64,000 nt of DNA from Nocardia arthritidis NBRC 100137. Its GTDB lineage: Bacteria; Actinomycetota; Actinomycetes; Mycobacteriales; Mycobacteriaceae. The notes beneath the pieces were generated by a model. It searched no databases and had not been told where the DNA came from. It worked only from the letters and a program-made list of their open reading frames with translations. The stretch is taken from NCBI RefSeq assembly GCF_001612765.1, contig NZ_BDBB01000041.1, positions 23,566 to 87,565 on the forward strand, in the 5' to 3' direction. Shown piece by piece: positions 53,561 to 62,347 of this stretch (positions are counted from its first letter, which is position 1; each line of letters begins with the position of its first letter). The position numbers and the translations under genes are program-made.

Positions 53561-53917
53561 ATGACGCGGGAGAGGGGCGACTCGGGGCATCTTCCGGATC
53601 CGGACCAAGCGGTGTACGGGATCTCGGTCGCTGCCGGCCTGGCCGGAATCGGCGTGCAGACGCTCAGGCTCTATGAGCGCCACGGGTTGCTGACTCCAGC
53701 GCGCAGCGACGGGGGCACCCGCCGCTACAGCGGCAATGATCTCGCCCGGTTGCGGCGGATCACCGACTTGGTCGCCACGGGCGTGAACCTGGCGGGGATC
53801 CGCCGCATTCTCGACCTCGAGGACGCGAACGCCGACCTGCACGCGGACAACGATCGGCTGCACGCCGACAACGTCCGGTTGCGGGACGCGCGGGACAACG
53901 CGCCCGGCCCGGCATAG
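53561..53917 (+). CDS. hspR: HspR-like MerR-family heat-shock repressor
   Basis: A 118-residue MerR-type protein: YGISVAAGLAGIGVQTLRLYERHGLLTPARSDGGTRRYSGNDLARLRRITDLVATGVNLAGIRRILDLE is a full HspR DNA-binding domain. The C terminus forms a short coiled-coil-like repeat (ADLHADN, RLHADN, RLRDA). It would repress heat-shock genes by binding HAIR elements until chaperones are titrated. Divergent from hsp20; ends nine bases before the convergent HATPase gene. Actinobacterial hspR is more often in the dnaK operon, so this may be a second, hsp20-dedicated copy. Confidence 0.85.
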   Translation: MTRERGDSGHLPDPDQAVYGISVAAGLAGIGVQTLRLYERHGLLTPARSDGGTRRYSGNDLARLRRITDLVATGVNLAGIRRILDLEDANADLHADNDRLHADNVRLRDARDNAPGPA

Positions 53918-53926
53918 GCACGGAAG

Positions 53927-54418
53927 CTATTCCGAGAAGTGGGTGCGCAGATCGACCACTGTGCCGGAATCGCCGGTGGTCACCGTGACGTCCGGAATGA
54001 GCGCGCGGATCAGCGGCATGCCGCGCCCGCGCATCGGATCCGCCTGCGGGTCGGGTTGTTTCCATCGGCCGCTGTCGGCGATGGTCACCCGGAGTTCGTC
54101 GCCCTCGATGGATGCGCGCAAGCGGACCACGCCGCCGTCGCCGTGATGGCCGTGTTCGACGGCGTTGGTACACGCTTCACCGACGGCCAGCAGCACGTCG
54201 TAGGCCGGTGCGGCCGCCATGCCGCACTTGGTGAGCCATTCCTGGAGGGTATGCCGGACGGTCGCCAAGTGCACCGCCTCGGCAGCGAAATCCAACTCCA
54301 GGGGCGACACGGCGTCGGGTAGCGGGACCCGCTCGCCCGCGCTCACGGGCGCGCACCAGCCGACGGGATCGGAGTGCGTCTGTCGCGGCCCGGTCGTCCC
54401 GTCGTCGTGCCGTGCCAA
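53927..54418 (-). CDS. RsbW-like HATPase anti-sigma/serine kinase
   Basis: A 163-residue protein with a GHKL/HATPase_c_2 domain: VLLAVGEACTNAVEHGHHGDGG holds the N-box (EACTNAVEHG), DSGRWKQPD the G1-like box and RGRGMPLIRAL the G2-like lid, as in RsbW/SpoIIAB. These bind a sigma factor or phosphorylate a STAS antagonist. The outer start is TTG 54418; GTG 54364 is also possible. STAS (840) and PP2C (56748) genes in the same window could complete a partner-switching pathway, though they are not adjacent. Convergent with hspR. Confidence 0.85.
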   Translation of the reverse strand: MARHDDGTTGPRQTHSDPVGWCAPVSAGERVPLPDAVSPLELDFAAEAVHLATVRHTLQEWLTKCGMAAAPAYDVLLAVGEACTNAVEHGHHGDGGVVRLRASIEGDELRVTIADSGRWKQPDPQADPMRGRGMPLIRALIPDVTVTTGDSGTVVDLRTHFSE

Positions 54419-54682
54419 GGGCGTCGATGCGCCGTCACCTCGTTACCTCCCTGTCGGGGATCGGTGCGCTGTACCCGTCACGCCGAGCACGTGGACCGTC
54501 ATCGGGCTCGGCGGCCGTGTTCGCCGTGCGTGTGCCATGCTCCCCGAGGCTATACCCAGTTGATCATTCCCCATTCATCCCGGGTGGCGGCCCGGAGAAT
54601 ACGGCCCCGGCCATCGCGCGGCATCCGTAAAACGCTGTGCCACAGCCCGGCAAAGCCGGCGCGGTATCTCGGGGGAACGCCG

Positions 54683-55129
54683 CTACGGGTTTTGGCGCGG
54701 CAGCCGCACGACCTGGACGAAGAAGTCGTCGATCTGCTTGATGGCGGCCACGAACTGATCGAGATCGACCGGCTTGGTGACGTACGCGTTCGCGTGCAGC
54801 CGGTAGCTGCGCAGGATGTCCTCTTCGGCCGCGGAGGTGGTCAGCACGACCACCGGAATGTGCGCTAGATCGGGGTCGGCTTTGATCTTCTCCAGCACCT
54901 GCCTGCCGTCGTATTTGGGCAGGTTCAGGTCGAGCAGGATCAGGTCCGGCCGCGGCGCGTCCGGGTACCGGCCCTGGCGGTAGAGGAACTCGAGCGCCTC
55001 CTCGCCGTCTCTGGCGACATGCAGGGTGTTACCGATCTTGTTGTCCTCGAAGGCCTCTCGCGTCATCAGCTCGTCGCCGGGATCGTCCTCGACGAGCAGG
55101 ATGTCGATCGGCTGGCCGGGGGAAGTCAT
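54683..55129 (-). CDS. Single-domain response regulator (Rcp1-like)
   Basis: A 148-residue receiver with phospho-acceptor aspartate in LILLDLNLPKYDG, acidic pocket LLVEDDPGD, and the later VVLTTSAAEEDIL / AYVTKPVDLDQF (switch Thr and Lys). No output domain. Its start overlaps the histidine kinase stop (ATGA), so the two are translationally coupled and it is the kinase's most likely substrate. Such regulators are typical partners of CHASE3 or bacteriophytochrome kinases. Confidence 0.92.
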   Translation of the reverse strand: MTSPGQPIDILLVEDDPGDELMTREAFEDNKIGNTLHVARDGEEALEFLYRQGRYPDAPRPDLILLDLNLPKYDGRQVLEKIKADPDLAHIPVVVLTTSAAEEDILRSYRLHANAYVTKPVDLDQFVAAIKQIDDFFVQVVRLPRQNP

Positions 55130-56751
55130 ACGGTGGCTCCTTCGGGGGCGGGAATGTCGGCGGTACGGGCGGTGGTGTCGGAGTCGGCGGTGCGCAGCGT
55201 GAACCAGAAGCGGGTGCCCGCGGTGTACTCGGTATCGATCCAGATCCGGCCGCCGTGGTATTCGACGATCTTCTTGCACACGGCCAGCCCGATGCCGGTT
55301 CCGCTGTATTCCTCACGATTGTGCAGTCGCTGGAAGATGACGAACACCTTCTCGGCGAATGCGGGTGCGATCCCGATGCCGTTGTCGGCCACCGACAGCA
55401 GCCAGCCGCTGCCGTCCTCGCCCGGCTCGCAGGTGATCTCGATCTCCGGTGGGTGATCGGGCTCACGGAACTTGATAGCGTTGGCGATCAGGTTCTGCCA
55501 CAGCATCGTCAGCAGCGTCGGATCGCCGATGATCTCGGGCAGCTCGTCCGGGCGCCGGATTCGGGTGTCGGTGTCATCGATGGCCGTGGACAGATTGGTC
55601 AGCGCCTTGTCCAGGGACTGGCCGAGGCCGGTGGGTTCGGTGCGGTCGGTGATGCGGCCCACCCGGGAGAAGGTGAGCAGGTCGTTGATGAGCACCTGCA
55701 TCCGCTTGGCGCCATCGACGGCGAAGTCGATGTACTGCTTGCCGCGCTCGTCGAGTTTGTCGCCGTAGCGCTTCTCCAGCAGCTGGCAGAACGACGCCAC
55801 CTTACGCAGCGGCTCCTGCAGATCGTGCGAGGCGACGTAAGCGAATTGCTCCAGTTCGGCGTTGGACCGGCGCAATTCCACGGCCTGCAGGTCGAGATCG
55901 GTCTTCTGCTCGGCGAGCGCGGCTTCCTGAGCGCGCGAGGATTCCAGCTCGGCGACGATACGGCGGCGCATGCTCTCCACCGCCTGTGCGACGGTCGCCA
56001 AGTCGGCAGGACCGTGTACGTCGATGTGATGATCGAAGTTGCCACCTGCCACCAGCAGCGACGCGTCCGTCAAGGAGCCGAGGGGGCGGGCGATCAAGCG
56101 CCGGACCAACACGGTCAGCAACACACCGGTCAGCAGGAACGCGATGACCATTCCGGCCAGCACGGCGTCCCGGACCGTGCGGGTGTGTGCGAGCTCCTCT
56201 TCGTCGTGCGCGATGGCTGCCTCGAGACCGTTGTTCTGGGCCTCGAAGCGCGTCCGGAGTTCGTCGAACAGCGGTTTACCGCGGGTGGGGGTGGAAGGCT
56301 CGAGTCCGCGAGCCGTCCCGGAGGTCAATCCCGCTACCAGGGGCTCGGCGTACTCGGTGCGCCAACGCTGTGCGGACTGCTCCACGGCGTCGAGCTCGTC
56401 GAGCAACGGCTGCCGGTCGGCCAGCAGCTCTCGCAAGCGGGCGACCGACTGCGCCTCTTCCCGGGTACCGTCCCGGTAGGGCTGCAGGAACTGCGGGTCG
56501 GCGGTGATGCCGTAGCCGCGCAGGCCGGTCTCCTGGTCTACCAGGGCACTCTGCAACTTGTAGGCCTCGGCCGCCGCGGGCAACGACTTGTCGAGCAGCC
56601 GATCGGCCCCCCGGTTGGTCTCTGCGATCACCTGGGCCCCCGCCACGGTGCCGATGATCACCACCAGCACCATCGAGGCGAGCACCAGTTGAAACCATGC
56701 CTGGGCGGTCAGCCGCGTGCTCAGGGGCGGCCGCCCGGTCTTCATCGTCAT
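55126..56751 (-). CDS. CHASE3-HAMP sensor histidine kinase
   Basis: A 541-residue kinase: membrane helix near residues 20-45, extracytoplasmic CHASE3 domain (ADRLLDKSLPAAAEAYKLQSALVDQETGLRGYGITADPQFL), second helix about 195-215, HAMP (RPLGSLTDASLLVAGGNFDHHI), a coiled coil, phospho-acceptor box ASHDLQEPLRKVASFCQLLEKRY (His of SHDLQEP) and HATPase (NLIANAIKFREPD, VADNGIGI, GTGIGLAVCKKIVEYHGG). The gene is coupled at both ends by ATGA overlaps to the PP2C phosphatase upstream and the receiver downstream. The ligand is unknown. Confidence 0.93.
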   Translation of the reverse strand: MTMKTGRPPLSTRLTAQAWFQLVLASMVLVVIIGTVAGAQVIAETNRGADRLLDKSLPAAAEAYKLQSALVDQETGLRGYGITADPQFLQPYRDGTREEAQSVARLRELLADRQPLLDELDAVEQSAQRWRTEYAEPLVAGLTSGTARGLEPSTPTRGKPLFDELRTRFEAQNNGLEAAIAHDEEELAHTRTVRDAVLAGMVIAFLLTGVLLTVLVRRLIARPLGSLTDASLLVAGGNFDHHIDVHGPADLATVAQAVESMRRRIVAELESSRAQEAALAEQKTDLDLQAVELRRSNAELEQFAYVASHDLQEPLRKVASFCQLLEKRYGDKLDERGKQYIDFAVDGAKRMQVLINDLLTFSRVGRITDRTEPTGLGQSLDKALTNLSTAIDDTDTRIRRPDELPEIIGDPTLLTMLWQNLIANAIKFREPDHPPEIEITCEPGEDGSGWLLSVADNGIGIAPAFAEKVFVIFQRLHNREEYSGTGIGLAVCKKIVEYHGGRIWIDTEYTAGTRFWFTLRTADSDTTARTADIPAPEGATV

Positions 56752-57998
56752 CGGTTCTGGTCCTGTCCTCGCCCGTCGCCGTGCCATCCCAGATACAGGA
56801 TGGCGACATCGTCGTCCAAACCGCCCGATGCCCCCGCCAGTGCCTCGACGCGGCCGATCAGCTCGTCGACGAACCAGTCGGGATCCGCGGCCCGGACGGC
56901 GCGGGCGACCTCCATCAGTCCTTCCTCACCGAGACGCTCCTGGTCGGTCCCGACCCGTCCCTCGAACAATCCGTCGGTGAACACCATCAGCCCGGAGCCC
57001 AGCGGCAGATCCAGATCGTGTACGGGCCACTCGGCGCGACCCGGCAGGAAGCCGAGGGCAGGCCCGCCGGGCACTTCGACCCAGGTCAAACCGGAGGCCG
57101 AGCGCAGCAGCATCCCCGGATGCCCCGCCCGCAGCACCTGCGCGCGATGCTCGCCCGGATGCAACATCAGGCTGGTCACCGTCGCGAAGGTCTGCCTGCC
57201 GGTGCGTTCGGCCAGCAGGACCTGTTCGAGCAACCGTAGCTGCCGCGCCCCGGTCACCCCGCTCAGCACCAGTGTGCGCCACGCCAGGCGCAACGCCACA
57301 CCGGTCGCCGCCTCGTCCGGGCCGTGCCCGGACACGTCACCGATGACGGCGTGCACCGTGCCGTCCGAGTCCTGCACCACGTCGTAGAAATCACCGCCGA
57401 GCAGCGCGTGGGCCCGGCCGGGACGGTAGCGCGCCACCACGTCGACGACCCGTTTCCCGCGCAGCAGCGGAGTGGGCAGCAGACCGCGTTCCAGCCGCGC
57501 GTTCTCCTGCGCGCGCATATTGATCGCCTGCAAGGCCGCGCTGGTGCGCTCGGCTTGCTTGCGCTGGATCGCATAACGCACCGCACGCCCGAACAGTTCG
57601 GGCTCGACCCGGCCTTTGACCAGGTAGTCCTGGGCTCCCGCCGCGACCGCGGCCAAACCGGTCTGCTCCTGATCCAGACCGGTCATCACCACGATCGCGA
57701 CCTGGTCGGTGTGCCGGCGGATGCGTTCGACCGCCTCGAGCCCTTGAGCATCGGGCAGATGCAGGTCCAGCAGCACGCAGTCGGGCTCGGCGGTGGCCAG
57801 ATGCTCGGCGGCCTCCGCCAGCGACCGGACCCAGTGCAGCTGCAGCCCGGGCGCGCCGTCCACGACCAGTTCCTCCACCAGCAGCGCGTCCCCCGGATCG
57901 TCCTCGATCAGCAGTACCGAAGGTTGCTGCCACGGCCAATCCGCGTCCACGATCACCTCGGGATCGTCGTCTGTCCCCTCACGCCGCACGGACACCAC
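56748..57998 (-). CDS. Receiver-PP2C (SpoIIE-type) phosphatase
   Basis: About 416 residues. N-terminal receiver (SVLLIEDDPGDALLVEELV, acceptor in CVLLDLHLPDAQG, VVMTGLD, DYLVKGRV), a linker helix, then a SpoIIE-type PP2C domain (LLGGDFYDVV and VIGDVSGHGPDEAATG carry the metal aspartates; MVFTDGLFEGR; DDDVAILYLG at the end). It probably dephosphorylates a STAS antagonist when its receiver is phosphorylated. The GTG start is tentative. First gene of the phosphatase-kinase-receiver operon. Confidence 0.9.
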   Translation of the reverse strand: MVSVRREGTDDDPEVIVDADWPWQQPSVLLIEDDPGDALLVEELVVDGAPGLQLHWVRSLAEAAEHLATAEPDCVLLDLHLPDAQGLEAVERIRRHTDQVAIVVMTGLDQEQTGLAAVAAGAQDYLVKGRVEPELFGRAVRYAIQRKQAERTSAALQAINMRAQENARLERGLLPTPLLRGKRVVDVVARYRPGRAHALLGGDFYDVVQDSDGTVHAVIGDVSGHGPDEAATGVALRLAWRTLVLSGVTGARQLRLLEQVLLAERTGRQTFATVTSLMLHPGEHRAQVLRAGHPGMLLRSASGLTWVEVPGGPALGFLPGRAEWPVHDLDLPLGSGLMVFTDGLFEGRVGTDQERLGEEGLMEVARAVRAADPDWFVDELIGRVEALAGASGGLDDDVAILYLGWHGDGRGQDQNR

Positions 57999-58232
57999 CG
58001 GTCGCGGGTCCGATTGTGGCAGAACGAATGACAGCACGATTGCCGTCGTCGGCGAACACCGACAACCCGGCCTCCGATCACCATGGGGCGGCACCAGCGC
58101 ACGCCGACTGTCTCCGCGGCCGTTTGCTGGACCGAGAAGCAGTCAAGATCGTATCCGATCCGACATCCGACCGAGACATGACAGTGCTGACCTGCGCGGA
58201 TGGAGAAGCTGCCGAAAGGATGGTGCGGGCGA

Positions 58233-58394
58233 TCAGACCGTGGTGCCGGTGAGCCGCGCGGTGTCTCGCTCGGCCTCCCGTGCGCCATCGCGGCGCGGGG
58301 AACGGAGTTCGGCCAAGCTGCGGGCGACGACCGTGGCATGAACCGCGATGACGGCAAGGGAGGCCGAGCCGATCACAGCAAGAAGCACAACCAC
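58233..58394 (-). CDS. Small single-span membrane protein
   Basis: A 53-residue ORF starting at GTG: VVVLLAVIGSASLAVIAVHATVVARSLAEL is a membrane helix, followed by a basic tail (RSPRRDGAREAERD). AGG lies eight bases before the GTG. It sits upstream of the phosphatase operon on the same strand. Composition and arrangement resemble a genuine short membrane protein, but no family is recognised. Between 57999 and 58232 a plus-strand 78-codon frame exists that I do not trust. Confidence 0.4.
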   Translation of the reverse strand: MVVLLAVIGSASLAVIAVHATVVARSLAELRSPRRDGAREAERDTARLTGTTV

Positions 58395-58557
58395 GACAGA
58401 TACCTGTCCTTTCGGGTGCGAGCGGGCCGGTTGCCCGCTCGATCGGGTGCCGAGTTCGCGTCGCCGATCCCGGCGGGCGCTTGCTCCGCCTCCAACGTGC
58501 CCCGGCTGCTGCGGGCCAAACCCATCGATTCCGAGGCGGCGCGGATGGGGCGTGCGA

Positions 58558-59607
58558 TCACGCGAGGACGACCTCGGCCGTCGCGCGACCGAAGATCTTG
58601 CGTCCGTCATGTCCGGCGGTGATCGCGATGGTGGCGGTTCGCGTGTCCGCGTCCAGGTGTTTCACCCGGCCCGCGAACTCGATCCGGCCGCCGGTCATGC
58701 CGACGTGGACGGGGTTGGTCAGGCGCACGTTGTAGGAGCGCAGCGCACCGGGATCGCCCAGCCAAGAAGTGAGCAAGTCCACACTGAGCCCGATGGTGAA
58801 CATGCCCTGCGCGACGACGGTCTCCAGCCCCATCAGCGCGGCGGCCGCGGTGCTCCAGTGGATGGGATTCGGATCTCCCGCGACTCCGGCGTAGTTGACC
58901 AGATCGCCCCGGGTGACCGTGAGGGCGCGCGGGGGCAGCTCCGCTCCGAGGCTCACGGTGCCGAAGGGGCGGACATGGGGACCGGCCGGTGCGGGCGGCA
59001 TCCGGCGTACGGGCTCGCTGCCGTCCCCGACGTATCGCGGGTGCGATGCGCGGCGCTGCTTCCGCGCTTCGGGGCGGGCGCCGTGCATCACGACCGCGTC
59101 GAACCACGTCGGGAGAGCCTCGTCGGCCCGCCCGACCAAACTGGTCCGGGACGTGACGACAGGCCGGTCGTCCTGATCCAGGATGGTCTGACGCAGGCCG
59201 ATGAGGTCACCGCCGAACGCGTGCCGGAACGAGTCCAGGCACATCTCGAAGTCGATCCGGTCGCCGGCCTGGAGCGGGCGGTGGAATTCGATCATCTGAT
59301 CGGTCTGGATGGTCCGGCTCAGGTCGTAGCCCGGCAGGATCGTCTCGAACGCTTCGGCGTAGGCGAGGTAGCCCGGCACCGCGCCGAAGGTCGGGGGAGC
59401 GAGCAGGCGGTCGTAGCCGAGATCGGCCGCGGCCTCCTCCGACCGATGCGCGGGGTGGTGGTTGCGCACCGCGCGGGCGTACTCACGGATCTTCTCGCGC
59501 CCGACTTCGTAGTAATCGCTGCTGCGATACCGGCGCCCGACCATCGAGGCGGGAAGCGCGGCATCGGTCACGTCGTTCGCACCGGATGGGGTAGGGAGTC
59601 TGGACAT
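58558..59607 (-). CDS. Fused MaoC-like dehydratase (HadA/HadB-type)
   Basis: A 349-residue protein combining two hot-dog domains. The first (about 20-170) is the FAS1-dehydratase/HadA-like part: YYEVGREKIREYARAV, PPTFGAVPGYLAYAEAFETILPGYDLSRTIQTDQMIEFHRPLQAGDRI. The second (about 215-345) has the catalytic MaoC motif YAGVAGDPNPIHWSTAAAALMGLETVVAQGMFTIGL (Asp and His), then NPVHVGMTGG. In mycobacteria HadA and HadB are separate subunits of the FAS-II dehydratase; here both functions are in one chain. TAGATT eight bases before the ATG suggests a leaderless start. Confidence 0.85.
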   Translation of the reverse strand: MSRLPTPSGANDVTDAALPASMVGRRYRSSDYYEVGREKIREYARAVRNHHPAHRSEEAAADLGYDRLLAPPTFGAVPGYLAYAEAFETILPGYDLSRTIQTDQMIEFHRPLQAGDRIDFEMCLDSFRHAFGGDLIGLRQTILDQDDRPVVTSRTSLVGRADEALPTWFDAVVMHGARPEARKQRRASHPRYVGDGSEPVRRMPPAPAGPHVRPFGTVSLGAELPPRALTVTRGDLVNYAGVAGDPNPIHWSTAAAALMGLETVVAQGMFTIGLSVDLLTSWLGDPGALRSYNVRLTNPVHVGMTGGRIEFAGRVKHLDADTRTATIAITAGHDGRKIFGRATAEVVLA

Positions 59608-59957
59608 CGCGGGGGAATCTACCCAACAAGAGGTGGAATTCCGGTCAGCCCGCATCGCACGCCGTTTCGCGGCCGGCGACGTCCGCGCACCAGGTCGCGC
59701 CGACCGCCGCTCCGGTCGTCAGTAGTTTGAGCAGCGGACCCCTGGGAAGTCGATCGACAGGACCGACGGGACGGGGTCGGCATCAGGCCCGTCGTGGCCG
59801 CGCTCCTCGGCAGGCAGGTCGGTGGTACGCCGATCGGAGAGCTTGTTCGGCCGAACCGCCGCAGCCACTTCGCAGCCGGGCACCGGTGATCTCGCGCCCC
59901 TCGCGTCCGAGGTTCCGTCGCCGGCCCTCCGCCCGCGGCTTGTAGGAGAGGAGAGAG
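59608..59957. other. 350-base divergent gap before katA
   Basis: No gene is supported. No Fur-like regulator gene or clear operator adjoins the catalase here; the region ends with the purine-rich GGAGAGGAGAG ribosome site of katA. Confidence 0.5.
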
Positions 59958-61478
59958 ATGTCTGTTCCGAACCACACCACCGACGACGCCGGTATCCCGG
60001 TTCCCAGCGACGAGCACTCGCTGACCGTCGGGCCGGATGGACCGATCCTGCTGCAGGACTGGTATCTGATCGAGAAGATGGCGGCGTTCAATCGGGAACG
60101 CGTGCCCGAACGCCAGCCACACGCGAAGGGCGGCGGTGCGTTCGGCGTCTTCGAGGTCACGAACGACGTGAGCGCCTACACCATGGCCGACGTGTTCCAG
60201 CCGGGGAAGAAGACGGAGATGCTGGCCCGTTTCTCCACCGTCGCGGGGGAGCGTGGCAGCCCCGACACCTGGCGGGATCCGCGCGGGTTCGCCCTGAAGT
60301 TCTATACCGAGCAGGGCAACTTCGACATGGTCGCCAACAACACGCCGATCTTCTTCGTTCGTGATCCGATGAAGTTCCAGGACTTCATCCGCTCCCAGAA
60401 GCGCCGCGCCGACAACAATCTGCGCGACCACGACATGCAATGGGACTTCTGGACGCTGTCACCCGAGTCCGCGCACCAGGTGACCTGGCTGATGGGCGAT
60501 CGCGGCATCCCCCGCACCTGGCGGCACATGAACGGTTACTCCAGCCACACCTACATGTGGGTGAACGCCTCGGGCGAACGGTTCTGGGTCAAGTACCACT
60601 TCAAGACCGATCAAGGCATCGAGTTCTTCACCCAGGACGAGGGCGATCAGATGGCGGCGATGGACACCGACTATCACACCCGCGACCTGTGGGAGTCGAT
60701 CGAAGGCGGCGACTTCCCGAGCTGGACGCTGAAGATGCAGATCATGCCGTTCGACGAGGCGAGGCACTACCGGTTCAACCCCTTCGATCTCACCAAGGTG
60801 TGGCCGCACGGCGACTATCCGCTGATCGACGTCGGCAAGATGACCCTCGACCGCAATCCGGCGGATTACCACACCGAGATCGAGCAGGCGGCATTCGAGC
60901 CGAGCAATTCGGTGCCCGGCACCGGGCCCAGCCCGGACAAGATGCTGATGGCTCGCTGGTTCTCCTACCCCGACGCGCACCGGTACCGCATCGGCGTCAA
61001 CTACAAAGAGTTGCCGGTCAATACACCGCACGCCACCGCTGTCCGGTCGTACAGCAAGGATGGCGCGCTGCGCCACCACAACCCCGGCGACCCGGTCTAC
61101 GTGCCGAATTCGAAGGGCGGCCCGCATGCCGATCCCGCGGCCGCGGGTCCGCCGGCGACCTGGCACACCGACGGCGAAATCGTGCGCTCGGCCTACACGC
61201 TGCACCGGGACGACGACGACTGGGGTCAGGCCGGAACCTTGGTCCGTGATGTGCTCGACGACGCGGCTCGCCAGCGGCTGGTCGACAACATTGTCGGACA
61301 CTTGCTCAACGGTGTCACCGCGCCGGTGCTCGAACGCGCCTTCGAGTACTGGCGCAATGTCGACAAGAACCTCGGCGACCGGGTCGAGGCCGGGGTGCGT
61401 GCGAAGCAGGACGAACGCGATCCCAAGGCGGCCGGGCAAGCCAATCCGGCTCGCTCGTCGGCGCAGGTCAAAGCCTGA
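59958..61478 (+). CDS. katA: Haem catalase (clade 3, small subunit)
   Basis: A 506-residue monofunctional catalase that dismutates H2O2. The active-site motif is FxRERVPERxPHAKGGGAFG: NRERVPERQPHAKGGG holds the distal histidine; VANNTPIFFVRDPMKFQDF contains the active-site asparagine; the proximal haem ligand is the tyrosine in RWFSYPDAHRYRIG. NADPH-binding type residues follow. GGAGAGGAGAG gives a strong ribosome site. A terminator follows. Confidence 0.96.
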   Translation: MSVPNHTTDDAGIPVPSDEHSLTVGPDGPILLQDWYLIEKMAAFNRERVPERQPHAKGGGAFGVFEVTNDVSAYTMADVFQPGKKTEMLARFSTVAGERGSPDTWRDPRGFALKFYTEQGNFDMVANNTPIFFVRDPMKFQDFIRSQKRRADNNLRDHDMQWDFWTLSPESAHQVTWLMGDRGIPRTWRHMNGYSSHTYMWVNASGERFWVKYHFKTDQGIEFFTQDEGDQMAAMDTDYHTRDLWESIEGGDFPSWTLKMQIMPFDEARHYRFNPFDLTKVWPHGDYPLIDVGKMTLDRNPADYHTEIEQAAFEPSNSVPGTGPSPDKMLMARWFSYPDAHRYRIGVNYKELPVNTPHATAVRSYSKDGALRHHNPGDPVYVPNSKGGPHADPAAAGPPATWHTDGEIVRSAYTLHRDDDDWGQAGTLVRDVLDDAARQRLVDNIVGHLLNGVTAPVLERAFEYWRNVDKNLGDRVEAGVRAKQDERDPKAAGQANPARSSAQVKA

Positions 61479-61489
61479 CGGATGCCGTC

Positions 61490-61515
61490 AGCGGCCGGTT
61501 CACGAACCGGCCGCT
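61490..61515 (+). terminator. Terminator of katA
   Basis: Arms 61490-61501 and 61504-61515 are inverted repeats of 12 bases (effective loop about four to six bases), 11 bases after the catalase stop; only a short T-run (TTTG) follows further on. Confidence 0.6.
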
Positions 61516-61717
61516 CCGGCCTGCGCTTTGTTACTGTTTCGTTATATGGTTCCCGAGTGTCCGGGGCGGGCGCTTCGATCGAGTGCGGGAGCATGACTTC
61601 CGGATCCAGTGGACCGCAAGCACCGTGGTGTTTCGAGTCAATTCGAGGCTCGGTGACGTCCCCGTGGCATCGGATGGGTCGTACCGGGCCGGCCGACAGA
61701 GATCGGAGGACCGTAGC

Positions 61718-62347
61718 ATGGCGTTCGAGGTCGACGTTCGACCTGTTCGACGCCCGTCACGTCGTTCGTGGCAGGTCATGACAGCCGGGATTGCCGCCGC
61801 CACCGCAGTACTCGCCGCCGCGCCCGCCGTTGCGCAACCGTCCCTGCGCGGCGCACCCGATGCTCCGGTAGAAGTCCCCATTCCCGGTGGCTTTCGGGGT
61901 TTCCCCGAGATTCTGCGATTCACCCCACCCGCATCCCCTGTTCCCCAGATGCCGTTCGGTCGAGCGGTTCCCCACCGCGCATCGCCGCTCGGACGGCGTA
62001 GTAACTCTCTCGCACGCGTTCATGTCGAGTCACCGACGTTCTGGGCATGGGCATCCCGCCCCGCTACAGCGTCGGTATCTCCCGCCTCGGCGGCCGGGCC
62101 GGGGAGATCCGCGGCTGCTTTCTCTTCGGGTAAAGCGCGGAGTACGAGTCCGATCCCGCAGCCGACCACGATGGCGAAGCCTGCCCATGCCGAACCCGAG
62201 ACCACGGTGATCGGCCCCCGGTCGCCGAGATGGTGCGGCGAGACCATCGTCCAGTCGAATGATTCGGTGCGAATGGGCGCCACGGTCGACGGCCGCCACA
62301 GGATGGCGATCGCCAGGATGCTGCCCGCCGTCCGGGGCTGGATGTAA
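61718..62347 (+). CDS. Putative secreted protein, antiparallel to the downstream gene
   Basis: GGAGG lies eight bases before the ATG and the product starts with a convincing signal peptide (RRSWQVMTAGIAAATAVLAAAPAVAQ, cleavage after VAQ), then a proline-rich segment (PDAPVEVPIPGGFRGFPEILRFTPPASPVPQMPFG). From about residue 100 the frame runs over the 3' end of the opposite-strand membrane gene (62020 onward), where its composition becomes shadow-like. Either the true product is truncated here, or a frameshift has joined a secreted protein start to antisense DNA. Only the first ~100 codons are trustworthy. Confidence 0.4.
   Translation: MAFEVDVRPVRRPSRRSWQVMTAGIAAATAVLAAAPAVAQPSLRGAPDAPVEVPIPGGFRGFPEILRFTPPASPVPQMPFGRAVPHRASPLGRRSNSLARVHVESPTFWAWASRPATASVSPASAAGPGRSAAAFSSGKARSTSPIPQPTTMAKPAHAEPETTVIGPRSPRWCGETIVQSNDSVRMGATVDGRHRMAIARMLPAVRGWM

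Noticed and set aside
58016..58252. 78-codon plus-strand ORF opposite the phosphatase leader
   Set aside because: No ribosome site, overlaps two other candidate features, and composition is unconvincing.
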